DNA from: an uncultured Fidelibacterota bacterium | GTDB lineage: Bacteria > Fidelibacterota > Marinisomatia > Marinisomatales > UBA1611 | Reading direction: 5' to 3' | Assembly: GCA_937893835.1 (NCBI GenBank) | Contig: CALCSS010000042.1 | Coordinates: 1 to 50,036 of the forward strand | DNA length: 50,036 nt | Shown here: positions 1-8,692 of the stretch, piece by piece | Position numbering within the stretch: the stretch's first letter is position 1 | How the letters are laid out: the number at the start of each line of letters is the position of its first letter | Notes under the pieces: model-generated | Told to the model about the DNA's origin: nothing | Database searches by the model: none | What the model saw: the letters and a program-made list of their open reading frames with translations, nothing else | Translations under genes and position numbers: made by a program

Positions 1-1392
1 TCCCGCGGCTTTAAGGGCTAAAGCTTTAAAATAGTTGAAATATATATTGTTCTCATTCCCTTTTAAAAATTTTTTAATGGCTCCCTCGTAGTTGCCCTCC
101 ATAAGGTCTGCCATACCAGACAGACCATAAAAGCCGTACATTGCCGTGGGGTCTTTTATCTCTTCTTGGTTTTTTTTCAGCTGCTCCAGATTTTTTCTTG
201 CTAGGTCATATTTGCCAAACAATATATTTACCCAAGCGGTTTGAAAGTGTGAGTCGCTTTTTGCTTCTCTGAAAACATTGTCGTCTTTTATTAGTTTGGC
301 TCGGCTTTGATCTTGTTCAATACTATTGGCCAAAGACTCGTAGGCCTCTTCTTCCATTTGATTGTGGGCGTAGCAAATCATTTTGTGCCAACTGGTTTGG
401 GATTTTACTTGCAGGAGACCTGCCTTGTCAAAGTCTTTTGTTTCAAGCTGGTTCTCTACCCTTAACAGTCTGTCGATGGCGCCAATGTAGTCGTTGTCAA
501 AAATATACGAGTAGGTTAAATAGAGATTAAGGATAAACCATCTGCGTGGTACGTCTTTGTTTATCTCTATTGCGCTTTTATATCTTTCCCTTGCTGTTTT
601 TAAGTCTCCTGAGAACATATAGTTGTGTCCAGAAACAATATATGCTGTACCTTCTGAAGAAAGACCTTTTCTTTTTTCAATAGATTTTTCATATAAGGGT
701 TTTGCTTTTTCAAATTCTCCCAACTGTCTATAGCAGTTTGCCTGAAGATGATAGGGCAACCCATGATCTGGTCTTATTCTTATCAACTCTTCGCCATACC
801 TCATTCCAATATTAACGTCTCTCTTTTCCTCTGGTAGCATCACCTGTGTACCCGCTGCTATATGGTGCCCCATTAAAAGAGAATATGCATTATAACTATC
901 AGGATTTAGTTCTATTGCTTTTTTTAAGGTTTTAATTGCATCGTCAAGTTCATATCTGTCGCTTTGTACTTGACCAAGCCAAACATACGAAAGGTAAGAG
1001 TCTCCATGATTTTCAACAAGCCACTTTGCGCTTTTCAGTGCTTCATCCATGTCTCCGTTTCTATATGATTCGTTTATTGTTAATATCTTCCTCTCGGCCT
1101 CAGATGCATTAACCACACTTTTTCTTGCTAGTTCTTGATGTTCTTTTCTTATTAAGGGGTCTTGTGACATGTAAAATTCTAGTGCCAGAACGAAATTGGG
1201 ATCAAGGGCCAGGGCTGAGTCCAGATGTTTTTTTGTCTCCGGACCATCACCAACATCAAAAGAGAGCATTGCCTTTTTATAATGAACTAAGGCATCTGGA
1301 GACGTTGTTGTTATGGGAAGTTCTATTATTATATTTTTTTCACACCCGAAAAAAGTTACAATTATTAAAAGGAAGTATATTGTTCTATTCAT
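1..1392 (-). CDS. TPR-repeat lipoprotein, 3' end outside the window
   Basis: The frame is open from an ATG at 1392 to the left edge, giving 464 codons without a stop. The N-terminus (MNRTIYFLLIIVTFFGCEKN) is a lipoprotein signal ending in a lipobox-like TFFGC, so the protein is probably anchored in an envelope membrane. The rest is helical with many degenerate tetratricopeptide repeats, for example around the segments DDAIKTLKKAIELNPDSYNA and KPLYEKSIEKRKGL. TPR arrays are protein-binding scaffolds; the partner cannot be read here. The gene has its own 296-base upstream region containing three DnaA-box-like 9-mers. The C-terminal part and any further domain lie beyond the window. Lipoprotein and TPR calls are firm; function is unknown. 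Confidence 0.8.
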   Translation of the reverse strand, partial: MNRTIYFLLIIVTFFGCEKNIIIELPITTTSPDALVHYKKAMLSFDVGDGPETKKHLDSALALDPNFVLALEFYMSQDPLIRKEHQELARKSVVNASEAERKILTINESYRNGDMDEALKSAKWLVENHGDSYLSYVWLGQVQSDRYELDDAIKTLKKAIELNPDSYNAYSLLMGHHIAAGTQVMLPEEKRDVNIGMRYGEELIRIRPDHGLPYHLQANCYRQLGEFEKAKPLYEKSIEKRKGLSSEGTAYIVSGHNYMFSGDLKTARERYKSAIEINKDVPRRWFILNLYLTYSYIFDNDYIGAIDRLLRVENQLETKDFDKAGLLQVKSQTSWHKMICYAHNQMEEEAYESLANSIEQDQSRAKLIKDDNVFREAKSDSHFQTAWVNILFGKYDLARKNLEQLKKNQEEIKDPTAMYGFYGLSGMADLMEGNYEGAIKKFLKGNENNIYFNYFKALALKAAG

Positions 1393-1688
1393 TATTCTTA
1401 TCCGTTTTGTAATAAAAGATAGCATTGTTTAATTAAACACATATTATATTGGTAGTATTATAAAATTAACTTCTTTTATATACTATATTATTTATATAGT
1501 GTGTGAGTTTGTGGAAAATTATTCTATTGATATGGGTTTGTTTGTTATTATTTGAAAATAAAAAAGAATCTTAAACCCATGCTTTATGTGGAAAACAAAA
1601 ACAAAGTGTTAATAACCGGCGTTTTTTGAACAAAACAAACCAAAAACACAAAAACGCAAACCAGAGGTTTTTTTGTGTGGAAAAACCC
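1393..1688. other. AT-rich intergenic region with three TTTTCCACA-type 9-mers
   Basis: No gene is visible in this 296-base gap between the foldase gene and the TPR lipoprotein gene. It contains TGTGGAAAA three times on the plus strand, at 1510-1518, 1587-1595 and 1676-1684, which is TTTTCCACA on the other strand. This differs by one base from the perfect DnaA boxes (TTATCCACA) near dnaA and matches a DnaA-box variant known from other phyla. The leftward half, 1430-1500, is very AT-rich and could hold the promoter of the lipoprotein gene; I could not assign -35/-10 boxes with confidence. DnaA binding here is inference. Confidence 0.4.
1658..1670 (-). terminator. Weak hairpin after the mfd-foldase operon
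   Basis: AAACC and GGTTT form a 5-bp stem around a 3-base loop about 20 bases past the foldase stop. On the minus strand it is followed after three bases by a T-rich run. The stem is short and AU-rich, so termination here is only a possibility. Confidence 0.25.
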
Positions 1689-2966
1689 CTACCCTTCCAT
1701 TATTTGTATAAAAAACCTATTCCTTGCTCTTTCAATCCAGTCCCTATACCAATCCATTTTCTTTTTGTTTAATGCCATCGCCTCTATGTCGGGCCAGTGG
1801 TCTGTTGTGTTAGGCCTCCCCCCTTTCTTAATCCCCTCAAACCACAACAAATGAAAACCGAGGGATGAGTTTATTGGCGCACTACAGGAGTCCATGCCTA
1901 TTATATTGATGGCTTGTCCTATTTCTGGAATAGAATAATTAGTGGGATCGATCCAGCCCAGGTCTCCACCTATCTTCCTTGTGGTCTCGTCAAAGGTATG
2001 TCTTTTAACGGCAATCTTAAAGTCTTCAACTGTCTTAATAGAGTCCTGTTTAAGTTTTGTTGCAAAATCAAAAGCCTTCTTGTTGTCGTCCATTGTTTTT
2101 TCAGGGATTGAGAGAATATGCCTAACTTTTATTTTCTCTCCTTGCTTTGCCATGGTTTCAAGAAGGTGAAAACCGAACGAGGTTTCAACAGGGCCAACAA
2201 CCTCTCCAATATCAGCGGTAAAGGCGGCCGTTTCAAAGCTTTTCACCAAAGAACCTCTTGTTACCCACCCGAGTGACCCTCCACTGTTTTTAGAACCAGG
2301 ATCTTGAGAGTGTTCACTGGCAAGAAGACCAAAATCCGCCCCACCCAAAACCTGTTCTTTTATTGAATCTAACAGAGAGACAGATTTGTTTTTGGAGCTT
2401 TCACTTGGAGATATGGGAATGAGAAGGTGTCGAACCTTGACCCTTGTTGGTATTGGTGGAAGACTGTCTCTATATGTTTTATAAAACTCAACGACATCAC
2501 CCCTTGTGACATTGATAGAGTTTAAGAGTTGTTGTTGGTATTTTTCTGATATTAGGCGATCTCTCATATCATACCAAAACTCTCGCCTAAAATCACTTAA
2601 AGACTGCCCCAGTATTTCAACGGCCCTTTTCTCGCTCCCAGCTTGGGCAACCAACATTTGAACCTGTTGTTCCAGGTTTTGATCAACCTCTTTTTCTTCA
2701 ACAAAGATTGAGTCAACCTCTGCCATTTCAAGTAAGATTTTTTGATCTACCATTGATTGCAACACAGATCCCTGAAGCCTCAAAAAAGACCCAGGGTCTT
2801 TGGAGGGGTCTAGTCCGTTTTGAACCGCGGTCATGTTGACCATCTGTGCAAGGTCGCTCTTTAGTACAATATGTTCCTCAATTACAGCAGCAACACCATC
2901 AATGTATTGAGGCTGTTCTTGTCCAACAAGAAAGGTCGTGAAAACGCAAAAAATAAATTTTTTCAT
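1689..2966 (-). CDS. surA: SurA-like periplasmic peptidyl-prolyl isomerase/chaperone
   Basis: A 425-residue secreted protein with an N-terminal signal (KKFIFCVFTTFLVGQ), a SurA-type N-terminal helical region (IDGVAAVIEEHIVLKSDL, about residues 22-40) and two parvulin (PpiC) domains. The first parvulin domain, about residues 175-275, has the usual KVRHLLI start and a GGSLGWV plus GFHLLE core. The second, about 280-380, has VRHIL, GGDLGWI and GFHLLW. In Gram-negative bacteria SurA escorts outer-membrane proteins across the periplasm. It starts one base after the stop of a second foldase-like gene, so the two are co-transcribed, probably with mfd upstream. Length and two-domain order match SurA. 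The symbol is by family; orthology to E. coli surA is not proven. Confidence 0.85.
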   Translation of the reverse strand: MKKFIFCVFTTFLVGQEQPQYIDGVAAVIEEHIVLKSDLAQMVNMTAVQNGLDPSKDPGSFLRLQGSVLQSMVDQKILLEMAEVDSIFVEEKEVDQNLEQQVQMLVAQAGSEKRAVEILGQSLSDFRREFWYDMRDRLISEKYQQQLLNSINVTRGDVVEFYKTYRDSLPPIPTRVKVRHLLIPISPSESSKNKSVSLLDSIKEQVLGGADFGLLASEHSQDPGSKNSGGSLGWVTRGSLVKSFETAAFTADIGEVVGPVETSFGFHLLETMAKQGEKIKVRHILSIPEKTMDDNKKAFDFATKLKQDSIKTVEDFKIAVKRHTFDETTRKIGGDLGWIDPTNYSIPEIGQAINIIGMDSCSAPINSSLGFHLLWFEGIKKGGRPNTTDHWPDIEAMALNKKKMDWYRDWIERARNRFFIQIMEG

Positions 2967-2967
2967 A

Positions 2968-3708
2968 TTATTGATACTCTGGGTTTATAAAAATGTTCGT
3001 TGTTTTTTTAAGACTGTCTAGTAGTAGAAGGTGTTTTTTCGAGGCCTCAGTTTTATATATTCGTTGGTAGATCTCATCAAAAACTTCATCAAGTCCTTTT
3101 TGTGAACCCTTTGGATGTCTATTTAAAACCTTTAAAACAGAGATCTCACCACCCAAAACAATGGGGCCAACTGCGCGTTTTTTACCTAAAAAAAGTTCGT
3201 TGTCTATGTTTTTTGAAAAAACACCCCGCTCGACAATGTCAGACAACACCCTTATTACTGAAAAACCATTAATGTCCGGGTTTTTTTGAGACCTAAAAAT
3301 AGAGGCAATCCTTCTACCTTCTTTTTTGGTTGCTACTACATACTGCTCTATTCGCACCTCGTCCCGCACCCTTTTAAAATGGTCTTTGTTTTTTTCATAA
3401 TAAGACCTTATGTCTTCGTTTGAAATGTTTATTCCTAAAGATGCCTCACTTTCAAGAAAAGAAGAAATCAAAAGCTGGTCATAGTAGAGGTCTCTTTTTG
3501 TTAGTAGCTCCAGATCTTTTTCAAACCCTCTTTTCTTTGCCTCTAAAAGAAGAACGGTGTTGTTTACCCAGTCTTCAGTGCTTGTTTGGCGACGATCCTT
3601 TTCTTTAAGCTCAACCACGCCAACCCTAGCGTAGACACCGAGATTGCCGTCTTTATTTTTTGAACAAGACACCAGAACAAACAAAAGAAAATAAACAACG
3701 ATACGCAT
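2968..3708 (-). CDS. PpiC/SurA-family foldase-like lipoprotein
   Basis: I start this gene at the ATG at 3708, giving MRIVVYFLLFVLVSCSKNKD, a clean lipoprotein signal with lipobox LVSC. A longer in-frame extension to 3831 would overlap mfd and would bury the signal. The 246-residue mature part resembles the N-terminal chaperone helices of SurA/PpiC proteins (DIRSYYEKNKDHFKRVRDEV), followed by a degenerate parvulin-like region ending at VGPIVLGGEISVLKVLNRHP. Catalytic parvulin residues are not evident, so it may act as a chaperone rather than an isomerase. It sits between mfd, 16 bases upstream, and the SurA-like gene, one base downstream. Membrane location is inferred from the lipobox; it lacks the Asp at +2 used by E. 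coli for inner-membrane retention. Confidence 0.7.
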   Translation of the reverse strand: MRIVVYFLLFVLVSCSKNKDGNLGVYARVGVVELKEKDRRQTSTEDWVNNTVLLLEAKKRGFEKDLELLTKRDLYYDQLLISSFLESEASLGINISNEDIRSYYEKNKDHFKRVRDEVRIEQYVVATKKEGRRIASIFRSQKNPDINGFSVIRVLSDIVERGVFSKNIDNELFLGKKRAVGPIVLGGEISVLKVLNRHPKGSQKGLDEVFDEIYQRIYKTEASKKHLLLLDSLKKTTNIFINPEYQ

Positions 3709-3724
3709 AAAAACAGACTGGAAG

Positions 3725-6700
3725 TTAGTCCTCGCTTGATGCAGTAAACAAACGAACAAAAGAAAATAACAAACCAAAAAGGTCCCCCTCTTTGACCAGG
3801 TGAAGAACAATTCGCAAGGCGCTTGAGTCAACTTCTTTGAATTGTATGTGGTCTAGGTTTTTGTCTTCATAGCGCCCAACAGAGGACAGAAAATCAAGCT
3901 CTTTTTGTTTGTCAACCTTTCCAACCAGAAACCCCACAGATGAGGACTGAATATCTAGCTCCAAGACAGGTGTCTCGGTGTATAAAATGCGAACCTTTGC
4001 TACATAGATCAGGTTTTTTGTTGGTTTTGGAATGGGTCCAAAAACATCGACAAGACTTTTTTCAATTTTAGACAATTCTTCTAATTTTATTGCGCGACCA
4101 ATTCTATAGTAATAGTCAACTCTCATAGACATATTTTCAACATACCCCTCCTCTATACTTATTGGTATCCTTGTGTTTATTTGCGGTTGAAAACAGGCTG
4201 TTTTCTCGGAGGATCTTTTTTTCTGTATTTCTACGTTTAACAGATCACAATATAGTTGAAACCCAACAGACGATATGTGCCCACTTTGTTTGTGACCAAA
4301 GAGGGCTCCAGACCCCCTAATTTCAAGGTCTTGCATTGATATGTTGTACCCAGACCCAAGGGCCGTATTTTGTTCTAGGGACCTTAGTCTTTTAAAAGCA
4401 TCTTTTTCAAGTTGTTTTTTTGGTATGAGAAGGTGGCAGTAGGCCTGCCTGTCGCCTCGTCCAACCCTGCCGCGTATTTGATATAATTGAGCAAGTCCAA
4501 GATTTTGGGCGTCTTTGATTATGATCGAGTTTGCGTTGGTTACATCAAGACCAGACTCTATTATTGTCGTACAAACAAGAATCTCAATTTTTCCCTTAAA
4601 AAAAGACAAAACAGTTTCCTCTAGCTCTTTTGACTTCATTTTTCCACTTGCACCAGCTACAACACTATTTGGGAATTTATTTCTTATTTTATCAACAGTC
4701 GACGGGATTGAGGCTATGTCGTTGTTCAATAAATATACCTGACCAGAACGAGAAAGCTCAAAACGTATTCTCGAAAAAACCAAAGACCAGTCAAAATACT
4801 TAACAGATGTCAAGATGGGCCTCCTTGTTTCTGGGGGCGACATCATAAGGCTTATATTCTTAAGGCCCACAAGCGATTGTTGCAGCGTTCTGGGAATGGG
4901 GGTAGCGGTCAGAGTTAGCACATCAACGCCCCCCCGAAGGTTTCTAATGGTTTCTTTGTGTTTAACCCCAAATCGATGTTCTTCATCGATGATCAAAAGT
5001 CCAAGGTTTGGCAGGTTGACATCGCTTGATAGAATTCGATGAGTACCAACAAGAATATCAACGTTGCTATTTTGTAGTTCCTTTATGGTTGAGCTTTGGT
5101 CTGCGCGACTCTTAAATCGAGATAAAAGACGAATCCTTACACCAAAAGCGCCCAAGCGCTCTTTACATGTTATATAGTGTTGGTCTGCAAGGATAGTTGT
5201 TGGGCAAAGAAAAACGGACAGGCGGTCCGATAGAAAGGCCTTGAACATTGCCCTGATTGCAACTTCTGTTTTTCCAAACCCCACATCACCACAAACAAGT
5301 CGATCCATCGGTTTGTCACCATTCATTTCACGGAACACCTCGTCAATGGTTGTTTTTTGGTCAGTGGTTTCTATAAAAGAAAAGGACCCTGAAAGAACAC
5401 CGTCAAGGTCGTTGTCTTCCAAATACCTAAACGGTCTTGTTTTGTTTTTATTTGAATATCCCATTAGAACATCCAGAGCCACACTTTCTGCGGCATCTTT
5501 TGCCTTTTTTACCTCAGATGCCCATTTTTTAGACCCCAGCCTAGAGACCCTTGGTTTTCTTCCAGAGCCAATGTATCGGTGGACAAGGGAGATTTGGTCA
5601 AGGGAAACATATACGAGGGTATTATTTTCGTATTCAATCTCAATGTTTTCTTTGTTGTTTTTTGTCCTTATCCCCTTATATATGCCAACACCAAAGGTCC
5701 TATGAACAACGTGGTCACCTACGCTTGTTTTGCTTATGGAAGCCCGGTCAAAAACGACCTGCTCTGCCCCGGTGCTCGGTGACCATTTTTTTATAGTGTT
5801 TCTAGTAGAAAAAATATCGTTTTCAGAAACAATAAGAATAGACACCTTGTCAGACACGAGGTTACTGTTGATCGAACCGTGTATAGTTGATGAGAAAAAG
5901 TCATTAGAAAACAGGCTCCTTACCCGGCCGCCATCCTTGGCGACGAGAATTGTCTTTTTTAATTCAAGACCAGCGTCAGTTAGCTTATTTGCTCTTTCCT
6001 TTGGTGTTTTACCCGAAAGAGAAACCTCTTTAAGGCCGAGGTGTATCACGCCACCACCCAAACCACTACAAAGAACAATCCCCCCAGGTTCCATTAAAAC
6101 CTTGATTCTTACAAGAGAGTTAAAACGGTTTATAATATCAATATTATCAACAACTTGTGGAGAGTCATTATAGTCGTCAAGATGTAGTTTTTTTGTGTTT
6201 TTTATCGAAAGCTGGGTGCTAGGGTCATAAAGCGCAATGTTTTCAATCTTGTCATAATCAAAAGATATCCTAAAGGGGTTTTTGAAGTGATGTGGATACA
6301 CATCAAGTACGTCACCTCTCAAGGAAAAAAACCCCGGTTCGGTTGCCATGTCGGATCTTTCATAGCCAATGGAAAGAAGGTTTTCTGATACGAGACCAAC
6401 ATCAACAAACTCCCCTCTCGTGAAGGTGTTTTTTTGAAACTCCTTGTTTATGTTTTTCGATAAAGATTTCTCTTTTAATGAGTGTGTTGACCCAACACAA
6501 CAATAGCCCGGACCCGAGCCTAGCCGAACCACGGCCTCTTTTCGAAACCTGATGTTATCAAGGCCAAACCCAGGTATTGCGCCCACCTCTTTTTGAGGAG
6601 GGTAAAATAAAAAAATGCGGTCATCGTGCTCAAGGCATGAATTATAAAAACTAAAAGACTCATTGTCGTTATCAAATTCTAAAAAAAAACTTTTATTTGT

Positions 6701-6829
6701 GAACAACAAATGTTCTTTTAAAAAAAGAACGGCTGAGTCCGTTGTCAGGCCACCAACCCCACCACCGTCACACAAAGAAAGATGTGCCTCATTGGTAAAA
6801 ACACACGAGAGGTCCCTATGTTGTTCCAC
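3725..6829 (-). CDS. mfd: Transcription-repair coupling factor Mfd
   Basis: Mfd removes RNA polymerase stalled at DNA lesions and recruits UvrA. Visible in order are a UvrB-like N-terminal part, the RNA-polymerase-interacting domain near residue 370 (VGDHVVHRTFGVGIYKGI), and an RecG-like translocase with Walker A GDVGFGKTE near 515, DEEH box near 615 and TATPIPRTL. The QIRGRVGRG motif VI and a TRCF C-terminal domain follow. At about 1034 residues it is slightly shorter than the usual ~1150. The frame can start at GTG 6838, but AAGGAG lies only one base before that codon. The GTG at 6829 (MEQHRDL) has a spacing of ten, so I prefer it. The start region overlaps the 3' end of mnmG and contains a parS-like site. 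Placement of mfd in the mnmEG operon is unusual. Confidence 0.95.
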   Translation of the reverse strand: MEQHRDLSCVFTNEAHLSLCDGGGVGGLTTDSAVLFLKEHLLFTNKSFFLEFDNDNESFSFYNSCLEHDDRIFLFYPPQKEVGAIPGFGLDNIRFRKEAVVRLGSGPGYCCVGSTHSLKEKSLSKNINKEFQKNTFTRGEFVDVGLVSENLLSIGYERSDMATEPGFFSLRGDVLDVYPHHFKNPFRISFDYDKIENIALYDPSTQLSIKNTKKLHLDDYNDSPQVVDNIDIINRFNSLVRIKVLMEPGGIVLCSGLGGGVIHLGLKEVSLSGKTPKERANKLTDAGLELKKTILVAKDGGRVRSLFSNDFFSSTIHGSINSNLVSDKVSILIVSENDIFSTRNTIKKWSPSTGAEQVVFDRASISKTSVGDHVVHRTFGVGIYKGIRTKNNKENIEIEYENNTLVYVSLDQISLVHRYIGSGRKPRVSRLGSKKWASEVKKAKDAAESVALDVLMGYSNKNKTRPFRYLEDNDLDGVLSGSFSFIETTDQKTTIDEVFREMNGDKPMDRLVCGDVGFGKTEVAIRAMFKAFLSDRLSVFLCPTTILADQHYITCKERLGAFGVRIRLLSRFKSRADQSSTIKELQNSNVDILVGTHRILSSDVNLPNLGLLIIDEEHRFGVKHKETIRNLRGGVDVLTLTATPIPRTLQQSLVGLKNISLMMSPPETRRPILTSVKYFDWSLVFSRIRFELSRSGQVYLLNNDIASIPSTVDKIRNKFPNSVVAGASGKMKSKELEETVLSFFKGKIEILVCTTIIESGLDVTNANSIIIKDAQNLGLAQLYQIRGRVGRGDRQAYCHLLIPKKQLEKDAFKRLRSLEQNTALGSGYNISMQDLEIRGSGALFGHKQSGHISSVGFQLYCDLLNVEIQKKRSSEKTACFQPQINTRIPISIEEGYVENMSMRVDYYYRIGRAIKLEELSKIEKSLVDVFGPIPKPTKNLIYVAKVRILYTETPVLELDIQSSSVGFLVGKVDKQKELDFLSSVGRYEDKNLDHIQFKEVDSSALRIVLHLVKEGDLFGLLFSFVRLFTASSED

Positions 6830-8684
6830 GTGAAACACTCTCCTTCACCGCGTGAATCGCAAGAACAGCCATGTCTGACGGTGTTATTCCAGAAACCCTC
6901 ATTGCCTGGCCCAGATTTTCAGGTTTTATGGTTGAGAGTTTTTCAATGGCCTCACTAGACAGACCCGGAATTGCGCCATAGTTTAAATCGTTTTGTAGTT
7001 TGATTTTTTCATTTTTACGCAATGAACGCATTTCAACGATACACCTTTTTATGTATCCCTCATATTTTATATCTGATTCAACGTCGTATATGGTGTCATT
7101 CACAAGCCAAGCTGGATGTTCTGGCGGATATTCTAAATATCTTTTTGGAAGGTCCCAGATTGAGACCTCGTTCCTTTTTAAAACATCCTTTGCTGGTGCT
7201 GAGTGTTTAAGGTGGGTTATTTTTTTAATCTCATCAGGCGCCATCGACCCCCCTAACCCCTCTCTCATGTTTTGTTTTTGCTTAATTACGCTCAAAAGAA
7301 GGTCTTCAAGGCTTTTTCTAATTGACCCACACTCTACAGCTTTTTCAAGTAACCTGTCTGGTGTGTTTGAATATCGAAGAGCCAATCGAAACTCAGCTCG
7401 TGAGGTGAACATTCTGTAGGGCTCAAGAGTGTCTTTGGTTATTAGATCATCAATCATAACCCCAATGTAAGAGGAGTCCCTAGTAAGAACAAGTTGCTCT
7501 TTACCTAAAACCTTTAATGAGGCATTTATTCCACAAACTAAGCCCTGTGCAGCGGCCTCTTCGTATCCCGAGGTACCGTTCATTTGACCCGCAAAAAAGA
7601 GACCGGAAACATCTTTCGTTTCTAGAGTGTTCTTCAGTTGCGATGGAGGGAAAAAATCATATTCTATCGCATAACCAGGTCTAAAAAAATCGACATTTTC
7701 AAGACCCGGAATAACCCTTAAAGACTCAATTTGTGTTTCTTCTGGTAGGCTCGTGGAAAAGCCATTGAGGTAAATTTGATCCGAGTTTGTCCACTCAGGC
7801 TCTAAGAATAAAAGATGGGAATCCCGGTCTGGAAATTTAAACACCTTGTCTTCTATCGACGGGCAATACCTTGGGCCCACCCCACCAATGTCACCAGAAA
7901 ACATTGGGGACCTGTCTCTGTTTTTTTTTATGATTTGATGTGATTCGTCGTTTGAATATAGGGTGTGGCAAGGTTCGTTTGTTGGGTTAAATGTTTTGGT
8001 TGAATATGAAAAAGGAACCGGGTTGGTGTCTCCAAGAGAAAGGTCTGCCTTGCTCCAGTTTATTGATTTTCTATTTAACCTGGGTGGGGTTCCTGTTTTT
8101 AGTCTACCCGATTTAAAACCAGCCGATTCGAGGTGTTGTGTAAGTCCCTCTGCTCTTTCCTCACCCATTCTACCCGCATTAATTTTTCTCTCTCCAATGT
8201 GGATCGTTCCTGATAGAAAGGTACCCGCCGTTAAGATGACGGTCTTTGAATAAATCTGCTCAAGACTCCTTAGCGTAACCCCAGCGACTCTATTCTTTTT
8301 ATATAACAGAGAAACTACCTCGCCAGTGATTATTTCAACGGAGCTTTTTTTAATCTTTTCAAGAACAAGTTTTTCGTAGCACCTCTTGTCTACCTGTGCC
8401 CTAGGAGACCAAACCGCCCTACCTTTTTTCTTGTTTAGAATTTTAAATTGTATTCCAGAGCTGTCAGTGGTTGCTGCCATTTGGCCACCTAAGACATCTA
8501 TCTCTCGAACCATTTGTCCCTTGGCCAGTCCGCCAATTGCGGGGTTACACGACATTCTTCCGATTGCGCTAGGGTCCATTGTTATAAGTAGGGTTTTGAT
8601 TTTATAGTGGTCACATATTAGCGCAGCCTCAACACCTGCGTGCCCACCACCAACAACAACAACATCAACCCTATGGTGTTTCAC
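6816..8684 (-). CDS. mnmG: tRNA uridine 5-carboxymethylaminomethyl modification enzyme MnmG (GidA)
   Basis: With MnmE this FAD enzyme installs the cmnm5 group on the wobble uridine of certain tRNAs. The 622-residue protein has the N-terminal dinucleotide-binding motif VVGGGHAGVEAA at residues 9-20. The family signatures GGLAKGQMVREIDVLGG and TGTFLSGTIHIGERK follow, and TSRAEFRLALR sits in the C-terminal part. The C-terminal helical domain that contacts tRNA and MnmE ends in MAVLAIHAVKE. The start codon is GTG at 8684 and lies inside a parS-like palindrome. mnmE ends six bases upstream and mfd overlaps its 3' end, so the three are one transcription unit. Length and motifs are typical. Confidence 0.97.
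   Translation of the reverse strand: MKHHRVDVVVVGGGHAGVEAALICDHYKIKTLLITMDPSAIGRMSCNPAIGGLAKGQMVREIDVLGGQMAATTDSSGIQFKILNKKKGRAVWSPRAQVDKRCYEKLVLEKIKKSSVEIITGEVVSLLYKKNRVAGVTLRSLEQIYSKTVILTAGTFLSGTIHIGERKINAGRMGEERAEGLTQHLESAGFKSGRLKTGTPPRLNRKSINWSKADLSLGDTNPVPFSYSTKTFNPTNEPCHTLYSNDESHQIIKKNRDRSPMFSGDIGGVGPRYCPSIEDKVFKFPDRDSHLLFLEPEWTNSDQIYLNGFSTSLPEETQIESLRVIPGLENVDFFRPGYAIEYDFFPPSQLKNTLETKDVSGLFFAGQMNGTSGYEEAAAQGLVCGINASLKVLGKEQLVLTRDSSYIGVMIDDLITKDTLEPYRMFTSRAEFRLALRYSNTPDRLLEKAVECGSIRKSLEDLLLSVIKQKQNMREGLGGSMAPDEIKKITHLKHSAPAKDVLKRNEVSIWDLPKRYLEYPPEHPAWLVNDTIYDVESDIKYEGYIKRCIVEMRSLRKNEKIKLQNDLNYGAIPGLSSEAIEKLSTIKPENLGQAMRVSGITPSDMAVLAIHAVKESVSRGTT
6822..6837. other. parS-like centromere site (perfect match)
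   Basis: TGTTCCACGTGAAACA matches all 16 positions of the ParB-binding consensus TGTTNCACGTGAAACA. It lies across the last codons of mnmG and the first codons of mfd, and the GTG start codon of mfd is part of the palindrome. parS sites typically lie close to oriC; this one is about 5.4 kb from the DnaA boxes. No parA or parB is in the window. Confidence 0.85.
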
Positions 8685-8692
8685 GTGAAACT
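8677..8692. other. parS-like centromere site (15 of 16)
   Basis: TGTTTCACGTGAAACT matches the parS consensus except for the final base. It spans the GTG start codon of mnmG and reaches the stop codon of mnmE (8691-8693). With the site at 6822 it makes a pair 1.9 kb apart on the same side of the origin. A chance occurrence of both near oriC is very unlikely. Confidence 0.8.

Noticed and set aside
3709-3831. N-terminal extension of the foldase-like lipoprotein into mfd
   Set aside because: The extension lies within the 3' end of mfd and would hide the lipobox signal that starts at 3708.
5241-5705. 154-codon plus-strand frame opposite mfd
   Set aside because: It is the complement of the conserved Mfd translocase region and has no protein features of its own.
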